From Actinomyces gaoshouyii (lineage in GTDB: Bacteria; Actinomycetota; Actinomycetes; Actinomycetales; Actinomycetaceae): 64,000 bases of DNA. Under the pieces are notes generated by a model. It searched no databases and had not been told where the DNA came from. It saw only the letters and a list, made by a program, of their open reading frames with translations. The stretch is taken from assembly GCF_002072175.1 (NCBI RefSeq), contig NZ_MVIV01000002.1, positions 186,001 to 250,000 of the forward strand, written 5' to 3'. Shown piece by piece: positions 1-8,743 of this stretch (the stretch's first letter is position 1; the number at the start of each line of letters is the position of its first letter). The position numbers were made by a program, and so were the translations under genes.

Positions 1-77
1 GCACGAGCCCCTACACGCCCGTGCGCGTGGCCTGCCGCCCGGAGGCGACGCTGCTCACCCTCGTCCCGGCGCGCTGA
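1..77 (+). CDS. C-terminal end of an unidentified protein (partial, runs off the left edge)
   Basis: An open frame from the left edge ends at TGA 75-77 and gives only about 24 residues (…YTPVRVACRPEATLLTLVPAR). The codon use, with G or C at third positions, matches the resident genes, so this is probably the 3' end of a real gene. Too little remains to name a family. It converges on the SDR gene that ends about 50 bp further on. Confidence 0.4.
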   Translation, partial: TSPYTPVRVACRPEATLLTLVPAR

Positions 78-126
78 GGGCCGCACTGGGAGCTCGGCGG
101 AGCTCGCCCAGCTCTAGGTGGAGCGC

Positions 127-999
127 CTAGGAGCGCCAGCGGGCGAAGCCCCCCTCGGAGTTGATGACCTGACCGGTGATCCAGCGGGCGTCGTCGGCCA
201 GCAGCCAGGTGATGAGTCGGGCGGCGTCGTCGGGCTCCCCGAATCGTCCGAAGGGGAGCATGCCGCGGAGGGAGTCGAGGGCCTCGGCGGTGAGGTACCC
301 GGTGTCGATCGGGCCGGGGTTGACGGTGTTGACGCGGATACCGTGATCGGCGAGCTCGTCGGCGATGGTCAGCGTGATGCCGGCGATGGCGGCCTTGGCC
401 GCGCCGTAGGCGATCTCGCCGGGCAAGGGCCCCTGCGCCTGGCCGGAGGTCAGGAAGACGATGGCGCGGGTCGGGTCGGAGGACGGGACGGCGGGTCCCT
501 CATCCGCTTCCCCGGCCCGTTCCCCGACGACGGCGCTGGCGAAGGCCTGGGCGAGAAGGATCGAGGCGCGGGCGTCGACGGCCCAGTGCCGGTCGAGGAC
601 GTCCTCGGTGATGTCGAGCAGGAGGGCGTCGGGCTCGCTCATGGCCTGGTTGCACACGAGAGCGGTCAGCGGGTGGCCGGCATCGGCGGCGGCTTCGACC
701 GCGGCGGCGACGACGCGGGCGGGCTGGCCGGAGGTTGCGAGGTCGGCGCCGATGGGGGTGAGGCGGGCGCCGTCGGTGAGATGGGAGGCGATGGAGGCCA
801 TGACGGCGTCGATGTCGTCAGCGCCCCAGGCCTGAGCGGCGTCATGGGGCGAGTAGTGGTGGGCGACGATGCTGGCCCCCTGGGCGGCGGCGCGGCATGC
901 GATGGCGTGGCCGATGCCGGCGCGGCGGCTGACCCCGGTGACGAGGACCGTTCGGCCTGCGAGTGGCAGGGGATCAGGGGACAGGTCTGCGCTGGTCAT
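127..999 (-). CDS. Short-chain dehydrogenase/reductase (SDR), 290 aa
   Basis: This is a cytoplasmic NAD(P)-dependent oxidoreductase of the classical SDR fold. The Rossmann cofactor motif VTGVSRRAGIG lies at residues 20-30, the CNQ element stands near 117-119 where NAG is usual, Ser185 is in FLTSG, and the catalytic Y198-x3-K202 is in YGAAK. The C-terminal part has the common NPGPIDTG and GQVINSEGG elements. The nearest family description is a 3-oxoacyl-ACP-reductase-like SDR, but the substrate cannot be read from sequence. The frame stays open far upstream; the ATG at 999 was chosen because homology begins within about 15 residues of it. It is divergent from the tRNA-Pro gene and has no operon partner. 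Confidence 0.85.
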   Translation of the reverse strand: MTSADLSPDPLPLAGRTVLVTGVSRRAGIGHAIACRAAAQGASIVAHHYSPHDAAQAWGADDIDAVMASIASHLTDGARLTPIGADLATSGQPARVVAAAVEAAADAGHPLTALVCNQAMSEPDALLLDITEDVLDRHWAVDARASILLAQAFASAVVGERAGEADEGPAVPSSDPTRAIVFLTSGQAQGPLPGEIAYGAAKAAIAGITLTIADELADHGIRVNTVNPGPIDTGYLTAEALDSLRGMLPFGRFGEPDDAARLITWLLADDARWITGQVINSEGGFARWRS

Positions 1000-1159
1000 G
1001 GGGGAAGTCAAGCGCGCCGCGCGGGCACGGGCAAGGGACGGGCGTCCCCGATGGCACCCTCCCCCGCAGGACTCCCAGTGATGGACGACACCTGACGGGC
1101 GACCGATGGTGATTTCCCTCGGCGCAGGCGGCCCAGCTATAGTTGCCGCTGCACACACA

Positions 1160-1236
<77 letters not shown>

Positions 1237-1240
1237 GCAT

Positions 1241-1272
1241 GTGGCCACCATCACACAATGGTGGCCACTTTT
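1241..1272 (+). terminator. Intrinsic terminator of tRNA-Pro
   Basis: A perfect 11-bp stem GTGGCCACCAT / ATGGTGGCCAC (1241-1251 and 1258-1268) with a CACACA loop is followed directly by TTTT. It lies 4 nt after the tRNA CCA end, so its role as tRNA terminator is clear. Confidence 0.9.
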
Positions 1273-1656
1273 CGTTGGAAACATACACGGGGCAGCGTCG
1301 ACCAAGACTCCACACGAGATTGCGACTACCGGGCAACCACCTTTTCGTCGCGGTCGCCCGTTGCCTTGTTGGTGGTCGCCGGCGAAGGAGTGCCGACGGC
1401 TAGGCCAGCGGTGGTCGGCATGATGTCTCGCCCCTGTCTTTCCAATGATCGGCCTCGCGGATCCAGCGGAAGGGATTGTGGGCCGCAGGCCGAGCGGCAC
1501 CGGGCCATCAGGCTCCTCAATTCGCGGGACACGGGCACCCCGGCACGGCCCCCGGACTCCACCGCCTGTCCCCGGAGCATCGCCCGGCGTCTCGGGGGCA
1601 GGGCCGGACGGCGCGCGCCGCCGGGCGAGAGCTAGCCTTGCCCTGGAAGGAGCCCG
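1273..1656. other. Intergenic stretch with no gene
   Basis: About 380 bp between the tRNA terminator and the lipid-kinase start. Short frames are present on both strands, but none has a ribosome binding site or recognisable protein character. The last 20 bp contain the GGAAGGAG ribosome binding site of the next gene. A tRNA-flanking gap such as this could be an old integration scar, but no repeat of the tRNA 3' end was seen. Confidence 0.5.
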
Positions 1657-3285
1657 ATGAGCACGACGAGCAGCACCCGCGCCGCGACACCGGAGGCCTC
1701 CCGGCCGGCCGATGCCCGCGCCCGCCGGGAGATCGCCGGGCGGGCGATGGAACGCGTGCTCGCCGTCGTGCTGATGCTCGCCTTCGCCATCTGGACCCTG
1801 CTGGTGGTCACGGGCCGCACGGCTCATCTCGACACGGCCTTCGCACGGACCTCCCCCCTTCTCCCCCGCTCGGCGGGAGCCCAGATCGCCGAGGCCTACG
1901 CTTTCCTCACCCATCCCGCCCTCATCACGGCGGCCATCGTCGGCCTCGCGATGTGGTCCTTCAAGGAGCGGATGCGGCGCCTCGCACTGGCCCTCCTCAT
2001 GGCCGCGGCGGGGATGCCGGTCCACTGGCTCATCTCGAGCGCCTTGGACATCAGCCACCCGCATTCGCATCTGCTCGATTCTCTGTCCGTCGTGGGCGGC
2101 ACGTACCCGAACGCCCAGATCTCGGCCGTCACCATCGTCTCCTCGATGCTGCTCGTGCTCACGCGCGCCCACCGGCGGCCCACCTCGGATATGGCAGCGT
2201 GGTGGCTGGCCGGCATCGCCGCGATCATCGCCGCCTGCTACAGCCAGTGGGCGATGGGCCTGGCGCACGCCTCCGACCAGATCGGCGCCATCCTGTGGGG
2301 CGCGGCCGTGACCAATGCGAGTCTCGCCCTGGGCGGCATCGACACGATCCTGTCCTCCTGGGCGCGCCTGGGCCTTCCCACGCGCAGCGTCGACAAGCGC
2401 GCTGCCGTCATCTACAACCCCGCGAAGTTCTTCGACCTATCCCTCCTGCGCCGCCGCATCGAGGCCGAGGTTCTGGCCGCGGGATGGCGTCCCACCCAGT
2501 GGCTGGAGACGACGCCGGAGGATCCCGGCCGCTCGATGGCCCGCCAGGCCCTCGCCGGCGGCGCCGACCTCGTCCTCGTCGCGGGAGGGGACGGAACCGT
2601 GCGGGCGGTGGCCGGCGAGCTCGCCGGGACCGGCCTGCCGATGGCGCTCATCCCATCGGGCACCGGCAACCTGCTCGCCCGCAACCTCTCCATCCCCCTG
2701 GACACCGACGCCGCCCTGCGCCTGGCCCTGTCCGGCGATCCCACCGCCATCGACCTGGTGCGCGCCGCATGGGACGACGGCGAGGAGACCTTCGCCGTCA
2801 TGGCGGGCCTGGGCCTGGACGCCCAGATCATGGCGGACACGAAGGACGAGCTCAAGAGGGTCATCCGCGCCGGGGCCTACGCCGTCGCCGCCGTGCAGCA
2901 CGCCAGCCCGCGCCCCTTCCGGGCCACCGTCGCCCTCGACGGCGCCGCCCCCGAGGAGCACGACATGGTCATGGCTCTGCTGGGCAACGTCGGCACGATC
3001 ACCGGCGGCATGACGATCTTCCCACGCGCCACCCCCGCCGACGGCAGGGTGGACCTCCTGCTGGCCCGCCCGGACCGGGCCATCGACTGGGCGCGCATGG
3101 GCGCGATGATCCTCGCCGGCCGGGTCCCGTCCGGGCTCACACTCGCGCAGGCATCGCGCGTGTCCATCCGCACCGATGAGCCCGTGCCCATCGAGCTCGA
3201 CGGCGATATCGCCGGCACCACCCGCACCCTCGACATCGAGGTCATTCCCGGGGCGCTCTCGGTCATCGCCCCGCCCCGCCCCTGA
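1657..3285 (+). CDS. Lipid kinase (DAGK catalytic domain) fused to a degenerate PAP2-like membrane domain
   Basis: The 542-aa protein has two parts. Residues about 30-230 hold five or six hydrophobic helices in a PAP2-phosphatase-like arrangement. Residues about 247-540 form a diacylglycerol/sphingosine-kinase-type catalytic domain with VIYNPAKF, the nucleotide loop GGDGTV (310-315) and IPSGTGN (332-338). The family phosphorylates diacylglycerol or related lipids at the inner membrane face. In the PAP2-like part the expected PSGH signature reads PNAQ (151-154) and the second motif reads GLAHASDQ (201-208), so phosphatase activity is doubtful. The start has a GGAAGGAG ribosome binding site. 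It lies about 50 bp before murT, but co-function is not evident. Confidence 0.85.
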   Translation: MSTTSSTRAATPEASRPADARARREIAGRAMERVLAVVLMLAFAIWTLLVVTGRTAHLDTAFARTSPLLPRSAGAQIAEAYAFLTHPALITAAIVGLAMWSFKERMRRLALALLMAAAGMPVHWLISSALDISHPHSHLLDSLSVVGGTYPNAQISAVTIVSSMLLVLTRAHRRPTSDMAAWWLAGIAAIIAACYSQWAMGLAHASDQIGAILWGAAVTNASLALGGIDTILSSWARLGLPTRSVDKRAAVIYNPAKFFDLSLLRRRIEAEVLAAGWRPTQWLETTPEDPGRSMARQALAGGADLVLVAGGDGTVRAVAGELAGTGLPMALIPSGTGNLLARNLSIPLDTDAALRLALSGDPTAIDLVRAAWDDGEETFAVMAGLGLDAQIMADTKDELKRVIRAGAYAVAAVQHASPRPFRATVALDGAAPEEHDMVMALLGNVGTITGGMTIFPRATPADGRVDLLLARPDRAIDWARMGAMILAGRVPSGLTLAQASRVSIRTDEPVPIELDGDIAGTTRTLDIEVIPGALSVIAPPRP

Positions 3286-3335
3286 GCCGGAGGAGCGGTC
3301 GGGCACGGCCCTGGGCGCTGGATAGACTCGCGCCC

Positions 3336-4664
3336 ATGACCTCCTCACCATCCCTGCGCTCCGGCCTCACGGTCGCCCTGGGCCGCGCGGCCCGCGTCGC
3401 CGCCCGCCTGCGCGGTGGCGGCAGCGGCGGAACGGCCTTCCCCGGGCTCGTCATGGAGAAAGCCGATCCCGGCTTCCTCGCCCGCGCGCTCGGCCAGCTG
3501 CCCATGGGCGTCGTCGTCGTGACCGGGACCAACGGCAAGACGACGACGACGAAGATGGTCGTCCAACTCCTCGCCGAGCAGGGGCTGAGGGTCGTCACCA
3601 ACCGCACCGGCTCGAACTTCGTGCGCGGGGTGCTCGCCTCCCTCCTCCACGACGTTGACGCCGTCGGCCGCCTGCGCGCCGATGTGGCCGTGCTCGAGCT
3701 CGACGAGGCCCACGCCGTCCGCTTCGTCCAACTCGTCAAGCCGCGCGCCTGCCTGCTGCTCAATGTCATGCGCGACCAGCTCGACCGCTTCGGGGAGATC
3801 GACTACACCGCCTCCCTCCTGCGCAAGGTCGCCCTGGCGACCACGGGCGCCGTCGTCACCAACGCCGACGACCCGCGCCTGGGCGCGCCCGCTTTCACCG
3901 AGGGCCTGGCCGCCCCCGTGACCGCCTTCGGCGCCTCCCCCGAGCTGCGCTCCCTCTTCCTGTCCGACGATGAGCTGCGCACCGGCGCCGCTGACGCCAC
4001 CGCCGCCCGCCATGTGAGCCCTCGCGTGGTCCTGGAGTCACTGAGCGGCCAGGACGCCACCGTCCGCGTGGACGGGGTCGCCCACGAGGTGCGCTTCGCG
4101 ATCCCCGGCATCCACAACCAGCTCAACGCCTGCGCCGCCCTGGCCGTCGCCCTCGAGGCCCTGGGAGATCGCGCCGACACCGCCCTACCGGGCCTGCTGG
4201 GCACGCTCGGGCGGGTGCGGGCCGCTTTCGGCCGCGGCGAGGTCCTGCGCCTCGATGGCCGGGAGGTCCAGCTCTGCCTGGTGAAGAACCCGGCGGGCTT
4301 CCGCATGGGCCTGCTCACCGCCGCCACGGCGCCCGGCCCTGAGTCGATCATGGTGGCGATCAATGACGAGTACGCCGACGGCCGGGACATGTCCTGGCTG
4401 TGGGACGTGGACTTCTCCGGACTGCGGCAGACGGGCACAGCCGTGGTCACGGGCGTGCGCGCCTGGGACATGGCCCTGCGACTGCGCTACGACGAGGTGG
4501 ATGCGGGGGCCGTGGAGCCAGACCTGGCCCGGGCCCTGGACGCCTTGCGCGAGGACTCGCGCCGCACGGGCCGGCCCATGCGCGTCTTCACCACCTACAC
4601 GGCGATGCTCGCGCTGCGCGCCCGCCTGGGGGAGCTGACCGAGGTCGAGGAGGTCATGAGATGA
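3336..4664 (+). CDS. murT: Lipid II isoglutaminyl synthase, Mur-ligase subunit MurT
   Basis: MurT is the ATP-using subunit of the MurT/GatD complex, which amidates the D-Glu of lipid II to D-isoglutamine on the cytoplasmic face. The 442-aa protein has the Mur-ligase P-loop TGTNGKTTT at 63-71, the central-domain IPGIHNQLNACAAL element and a C-terminal DUF1727-type domain with CLVKNPAGFR and a DVDFSGL stretch. The segment around 215-260, where several homologues carry a four-cysteine zinc ribbon, has no cysteines here. The gene overlaps gatD by 4 bp (ATGA), which is strong evidence for translational coupling. Confidence 0.93.
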   Translation: MTSSPSLRSGLTVALGRAARVAARLRGGGSGGTAFPGLVMEKADPGFLARALGQLPMGVVVVTGTNGKTTTTKMVVQLLAEQGLRVVTNRTGSNFVRGVLASLLHDVDAVGRLRADVAVLELDEAHAVRFVQLVKPRACLLLNVMRDQLDRFGEIDYTASLLRKVALATTGAVVTNADDPRLGAPAFTEGLAAPVTAFGASPELRSLFLSDDELRTGAADATAARHVSPRVVLESLSGQDATVRVDGVAHEVRFAIPGIHNQLNACAALAVALEALGDRADTALPGLLGTLGRVRAAFGRGEVLRLDGREVQLCLVKNPAGFRMGLLTAATAPGPESIMVAINDEYADGRDMSWLWDVDFSGLRQTGTAVVTGVRAWDMALRLRYDEVDAGAVEPDLARALDALREDSRRTGRPMRVFTTYTAMLALRARLGELTEVEEVMR

Positions 4665-5440
4665 GCGCCCAGTTCTACGAGCACTCCGGCGAGGCGGGCG
4701 GCGCGAGCGCCGGCGCCCTGCGCGTCTTGCAGCTCTACCCCCGGGACATGAACATCTACGGGGACTGGGGCAACACCCGCGTACTGGCCCGCAGGGCCCA
4801 GTGGCGCGGCTACGACGTCGAAGTCCTCTCCTACGACCCCGGCGACGAGCTGCCCGACGGCGTCCACCTCGTGGTGGGCGGCGGCGGCCAGGACTCCGGC
4901 CAGGAGCGCATCACCGCGGATCTCCAGGCGCGGGCCGCCGAGCTGCGCGCCTGGGCCGCCGATGGAGTGCCCATGCTCGTCATCTGCGGCCTCTACCAGC
5001 TCTTCGGCCACCGCTTCCTGACCGCTCGGGGAAGCGAGATCCCCGGCATCTCCGTATTCGACGCCGAGACCGTCGCCGGTGATGGGCGCCTGATCGGCAA
5101 TATCACCACCACCAGTGAGGTCTTCGGCGGCATCGTCGGCTACGAGAACCACTCCGGGCTGACCACCCTGGCCCCCAACCAGGCGCCCTTCGGCCGAGTG
5201 CGCTCGGGCGATGGCAACAACGGCCAGGACGGCACTGAGGGGGCGCTGGCCCACCACGTCATCGGCACCTATCTGCACGGCTCGCTGCTGCCGAAGAATC
5301 CGGCCGTGGCCGATTGGCTCCTGGAGCGGGCCGCGAGGGCCGCCGGCCTGGAGTGGGTCGGCGACGCCGTGGCGCACCCCGGCCTCGACGGCACCTGGGC
5401 AGACAGGGCCCGTGCAGTGGCCATGTCCCGCCCGCGCTGA
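4661..5440 (+). CDS. gatD: Lipid II isoglutaminyl synthase, glutamine amidotransferase subunit GatD
   Basis: GatD hydrolyses glutamine and passes ammonia to MurT for peptidoglycan stem-peptide amidation. The 259-aa protein is a class I glutamine amidotransferase. The nucleophile is Cys109 in LVICGLYQLFG and the catalytic His206 lies in GTYLHGSLLPKNP. The N-terminal YPRDMNIYGDWGN stretch is characteristic of GatD and CobB/CobQ-like relatives. The start codon overlaps the murT stop. Longer frames extend upstream, but the ATG at 4661 gives the family-typical N-terminus. Confidence 0.93.
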   Translation: MSAQFYEHSGEAGGASAGALRVLQLYPRDMNIYGDWGNTRVLARRAQWRGYDVEVLSYDPGDELPDGVHLVVGGGGQDSGQERITADLQARAAELRAWAADGVPMLVICGLYQLFGHRFLTARGSEIPGISVFDAETVAGDGRLIGNITTTSEVFGGIVGYENHSGLTTLAPNQAPFGRVRSGDGNNGQDGTEGALAHHVIGTYLHGSLLPKNPAVADWLLERAARAAGLEWVGDAVAHPGLDGTWADRARAVAMSRPR

Positions 5441-5508
5441 GCCCTCGGCCCGGCCCGCAGGCGGCGCGGGGAACCACAGGGATTCGCAGGGCAGGGCCGC
5501 CTTCCGAG

Positions 5509-5538
5509 TTGCTTGATCGCCAGGATAGGCTACCCTGA
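5509..5538 (+). promoter_or_regulatory. DtxR/IdeR-type iron box overlapping the feoA promoter
   Basis: The 19-mer at 5520-5538 (CCAGGATAGGCTACCCTGA) matches the DtxR/IdeR consensus TTAGGTTAGGCTAACCTAA at 14 of 19 positions and keeps the dyad core AGGnTAGGCTAnCCT. A possible -35 TTGCTT (5509-5514) and -10 TACCCT (5531-5536), 16 bp apart, would put the operator across the -10. Iron-loaded DtxR would then repress feoAB. The promoter assignment is inferred; the box itself is clear. Confidence 0.8.
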
Positions 5539-5600
5539 TAACCTCTGATCATCGGCGGCCCGAGCGGGCCCCCCACGAGGACACCACCCAGAGATTCACT

Positions 5601-5960
5601 GTGAGCACTTCAGCCTTGACTCGCCGCGCCGCGGACGCCCGATCCGCCGAGACCGCCGATACTCCGCTCAGTGACCTGCTTCCCGGGGCACGAGCCATCA
5701 TCACCGCCGTCGGCGCCGATGCCGCGTGCCTGGACCCCGGTGCGCCGCATGGCCGACTGGCCCGCCGCCTCCATGACCTCGGCCTCATCCCCGGCCGCGC
5801 CATCACCGCGCGCAGACGGGCGCCGCTGGGGGACCCGACTGTCTTCCAGGTGGCCGACTACGAGCTGTGCCTGCGCCGCCACGACGCCGCCCTCGTGACC
5901 GTCCGCGTCATCGACGATGCCCCGGACCCCGCCGCGCGGGCGGCAGGAGCGGCCTCGTGA
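5601..5960 (+). CDS. feoA: FeoA, ferrous-iron transport accessory protein
   Basis: FeoA is a small cytoplasmic SH3-like protein needed for Fe(II) uptake by FeoB. This 119-aa form has the usual core: PLSDLLPGARAIITAVG, then LARRLHDLGLIPGRAITARRRAPLGDP and a closing LRRHDAALVTVRV strand. It is longer than many FeoA proteins because of about 20 extra residues at the start and a DPAARAAG tail. The GTG at 5601 is 63 bp downstream of the iron box. Its TGA overlaps the feoB start by 4 bp. Confidence 0.9.
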   Translation: MSTSALTRRAADARSAETADTPLSDLLPGARAIITAVGADAACLDPGAPHGRLARRLHDLGLIPGRAITARRRAPLGDPTVFQVADYELCLRRHDAALVTVRVIDDAPDPAARAAGAAS

Positions 5961-8041
5961 GCGCCGACCACTGCGGGGACTCGGCCTCCTGCCACTGCGG
6001 GGGCTCGAGCACCGCCGTCGCCGTCGGGGATCGCCGGGTCGCGCTGGCCGGCGCACCCAACGCCGGCAAGACGAGCATCTACAACGCCCTGACCGGCCTG
6101 CGCGCCAAAACCGGCAACTACCCGGGCGTCACCGTCGCCCGCTCGCAGGGGCGCTGCGTCATCGATGGCACGGGCCTGACCATCGAGGACCTGCCCGGCG
6201 CCTACTCCCTGGAGCCCATCAGCCCCGATGAGCAGGTCGTGCGCGATGTCCTCACCGGTGGCCTCCGGGAGGTGAGCACCCCGGACGCGCTCGTCGTCGT
6301 CGTCGACGCTACGACGCTGCGTCGCGGCATGACCTTCGTGGCCGAGGCCCTCGCCCTGGGGCTGCCCACCTGCCTGGCCGTCACCATGACCGACGAGCTC
6401 GCGCGGCGCGAGGGCAGGCTCGACGTCGCCGCCCTCGGCGAGGCCCTGGGCATCCCGACCGTGCGCGTCCTCGGGCACCGCGGCATGGGCATCCCCGAGC
6501 TGCGCGAGCGGCTGGCCGAGGTCGCCACCTGGCCGCGCACGCCGATCACCCCTCCGAGCGATCCCGCCGAGCTCGCCTCCTGGACCGACTCGATCCTGGC
6601 CGCGGCCGACTACGCCTCCCCGGCCTCGGACCGCACGACCGCCGCGATCGACCGCGTCCTGCTGCACCCGGTGGCCGGGACCATCGTGTTCCTGTCGGTC
6701 ATGTACTTCTTCTTCCAGTCGATCTTCACCTGGGCCGCGCCCTTCCAGGACGCGATCGAGAGCGGCATCGGCTCCCTGGGCGAGTTCGTGCACGGCCGAC
6801 TGGACGAGTCCCACCCGCTCCTGGGCGGTCTTCTCGCCGACGGCCTCATCGGCGGCGTGGGGGCGGTTCTCGTCTTCCTGCCGCAGATCGTCATCATGTT
6901 CCTCATCATCGCGATCCTGGAGGGCGTGGGGTACATGTCCCGGGCCGCCTTCCTCATGGACCGGGTGATGGGCAAGGCCGGGCTGGAGGGGCGCGCCTTC
7001 GTGGCGCTGCTGTCCTCCTTCGCCTGCGCGATCCCCGGCATCATGGCCACGCGCACCCTGCCCAGCGCCAAGGACCGCCTGGCCACGATGCTCGCCGCGC
7101 CCCTCATGACCTGCTCGGCCCGCCTGCCCGTCTACGTCATCATGATCTCCCTGCTGGTGGACTCCGAGGCCCGCATCGGGCCCTTCGGCGCGCGCGGCAC
7201 GATCATGTTCGGCCTGTACCTGCTGGGGGCCCTCTCAGCGATGGCGGTGGCCTGGGTGGCCAAACGCCTGACCGACCGCGACGGCATTCTCCTGCCCTTC
7301 TACATGGAGATGCCGCCCTACCGCCTGCCCCGACCGCGCACGGTGGTCCTCATGGTCTGGGACGCCTGCAAGGGCTTCCTCAAGAAGGCCGGCACGATCA
7401 TCACTCTGACCACCGTGGTGCTATGGGCGCTGCTCAACGTGCCCATGCGCTCCGAGGCCGACTTCGAGGCGGCCTGCGCGCGCAGCGCCGAGTGCTCCGC
7501 CATCGCGGCTGCGCTCGACAACCCGGCCGCCTCCACCGTGCTGGGCGACGACGGCGAGCCCATCACCGACGCCGACGAGCTCGACGCGCTGCTGGAGGCG
7601 CAGAGGACCTCCCACACGATGAACAACTCCTGGGCCGCGAGCATCGGGAGGGCGGTGGAACCGGTCTTCGAGCCCCTGGGCTTCGACTGGCGCGTCAACG
7701 TGTCCGTCCTGTCCTCCTTGGCGGCGCGCGAGACCTTCGTAGCCACGCTCGGCCAGATCTCCGCCGCCGAGGACCCCGAGGCGCCCAGCGCCCACCTGGC
7801 CACGATGACCTACCAGGAGGACACCCTCACCAACAGGGCCGGCGATCCCCTCTTCAACCCCGCGACGCTGGCGGCGATCCTCGTGTTCTTCGTCTACGCC
7901 CTGCAGTGCATGGCGACGGCCGGCGCCATGCGCCGGGAGACGGGGACCTGGAAGTGGCCGCTTGTCGCCTACGGCTACATGTTCGCCACCGCCTGGGTGA
8001 TGGCCGCCCTGGCGCGCACGATCGTCGCGACCCTCCTATGA
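5957..8041 (+). CDS. feoB: FeoB, ferrous-iron transporter with GTPase domain
   Basis: FeoB is the inner-membrane Fe(II) permease coupled to a cytosolic G domain. The 694-aa protein has G1 GAPNAGKT (32-39), G3 DLPG (78-81) and TMTDE as the G4 region. About ten membrane helices follow, with the Gate-type segments LLSSFACAIPGIMATR and LSSLAARETFVATLG. A cysteine/histidine-rich leader (CGDSASCHC, residues 6-14) precedes the G domain and could bind metal. An insert of about 75 residues around 500-570 is probably extracytoplasmic. GTG 5957 overlaps feoA, and the stop overlaps the next gene, so all three are one operon. Confidence 0.95.
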   Translation: MSADHCGDSASCHCGGSSTAVAVGDRRVALAGAPNAGKTSIYNALTGLRAKTGNYPGVTVARSQGRCVIDGTGLTIEDLPGAYSLEPISPDEQVVRDVLTGGLREVSTPDALVVVVDATTLRRGMTFVAEALALGLPTCLAVTMTDELARREGRLDVAALGEALGIPTVRVLGHRGMGIPELRERLAEVATWPRTPITPPSDPAELASWTDSILAAADYASPASDRTTAAIDRVLLHPVAGTIVFLSVMYFFFQSIFTWAAPFQDAIESGIGSLGEFVHGRLDESHPLLGGLLADGLIGGVGAVLVFLPQIVIMFLIIAILEGVGYMSRAAFLMDRVMGKAGLEGRAFVALLSSFACAIPGIMATRTLPSAKDRLATMLAAPLMTCSARLPVYVIMISLLVDSEARIGPFGARGTIMFGLYLLGALSAMAVAWVAKRLTDRDGILLPFYMEMPPYRLPRPRTVVLMVWDACKGFLKKAGTIITLTTVVLWALLNVPMRSEADFEAACARSAECSAIAAALDNPAASTVLGDDGEPITDADELDALLEAQRTSHTMNNSWAASIGRAVEPVFEPLGFDWRVNVSVLSSLAARETFVATLGQISAAEDPEAPSAHLATMTYQEDTLTNRAGDPLFNPATLAAILVFFVYALQCMATAGAMRRETGTWKWPLVAYGYMFATAWVMAALARTIVATLL

Positions 8042-8592
8042 GGCTCGCGCGGCGGGGGCGCGGGCCGGTGCCCACCCATCCGCTGGCCACGCCCGATCCG
8101 GCAACCCTGCGCTGGGTGATCCCCGATGGGCTGCTGCCCTTCGCCGGGCCCCTCGCCGCCGCCCCTGCCGCGCTGCAGGCCCTCCTGGACGACGGCACCC
8201 TGGCTGCCGTGCAGGTGGCGCCCGGGGCCGTGCTCACACTGCTGGCGGATGGCCGCGCCTGGGCGGATGAGGGAGCCCGGGTGCGCGCCGCGCTCGTCGA
8301 GGCGCTGGGCTCGCCGCAGGCCTGGCGGCCGGCGGAGCGGGCCAGGGCCGTCGGGCCGGATGAGGCCCTGAGGACCGCCGCCCAGGAGATCGCCGCAGGA
8401 CGCGTGGGCGCCTTCGCCCGCAGCCATGGCGGGTCTCTCGAGGTGCGCGCGGTGCGCGACGGCGTCGTCGAGGTGGCGATGGAGGGGGCCTGCCATGACT
8501 GCGCGGCGGCGGCCATCACCATGCATGCGCGCTTCGAGCACCTACTGCGGGTGCGCTGCCCTTGGCTCGTGGAGGTGCGGGAGGCCTCCTGA
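8038..8592 (+). CDS. NifU C-terminal-domain-like protein in the feo operon
   Basis: The 184-aa protein starts inside the feoB stop (ATGA overlap). Its last 70 residues resemble the NifU/NfuA Fe-S scaffold domain: GGSLEVRAVRDGVVEVAMEG, then the CxxC motif ACHDC (about 152-156) and AAITMHARFEHLLR. The N-terminal 110 residues are not recognised. The family binds or transfers Fe-S clusters, so here it may sense or store iron delivered by FeoB, or stand in for the absent FeoC. That role is inferred from position only. Confidence 0.75.
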   Translation: MRLARRGRGPVPTHPLATPDPATLRWVIPDGLLPFAGPLAAAPAALQALLDDGTLAAVQVAPGAVLTLLADGRAWADEGARVRAALVEALGSPQAWRPAERARAVGPDEALRTAAQEIAAGRVGAFARSHGGSLEVRAVRDGVVEVAMEGACHDCAAAAITMHARFEHLLRVRCPWLVEVREAS

Positions 8593-8743
8593 GCGCCGAC
8601 CGGCCGACGCGCCGCTGGGCGCGCCGGAGCGCTCGATCTTGCCTCGCCGGGCCCGCCTGGGCGCGCAGCGCCGTGGGCCGCCGTCCCAGATCACCGCCGG
8701 GGCCCACCGGGGCGAAGGGGCGGCCCACTCGTAGACTCGCCCC

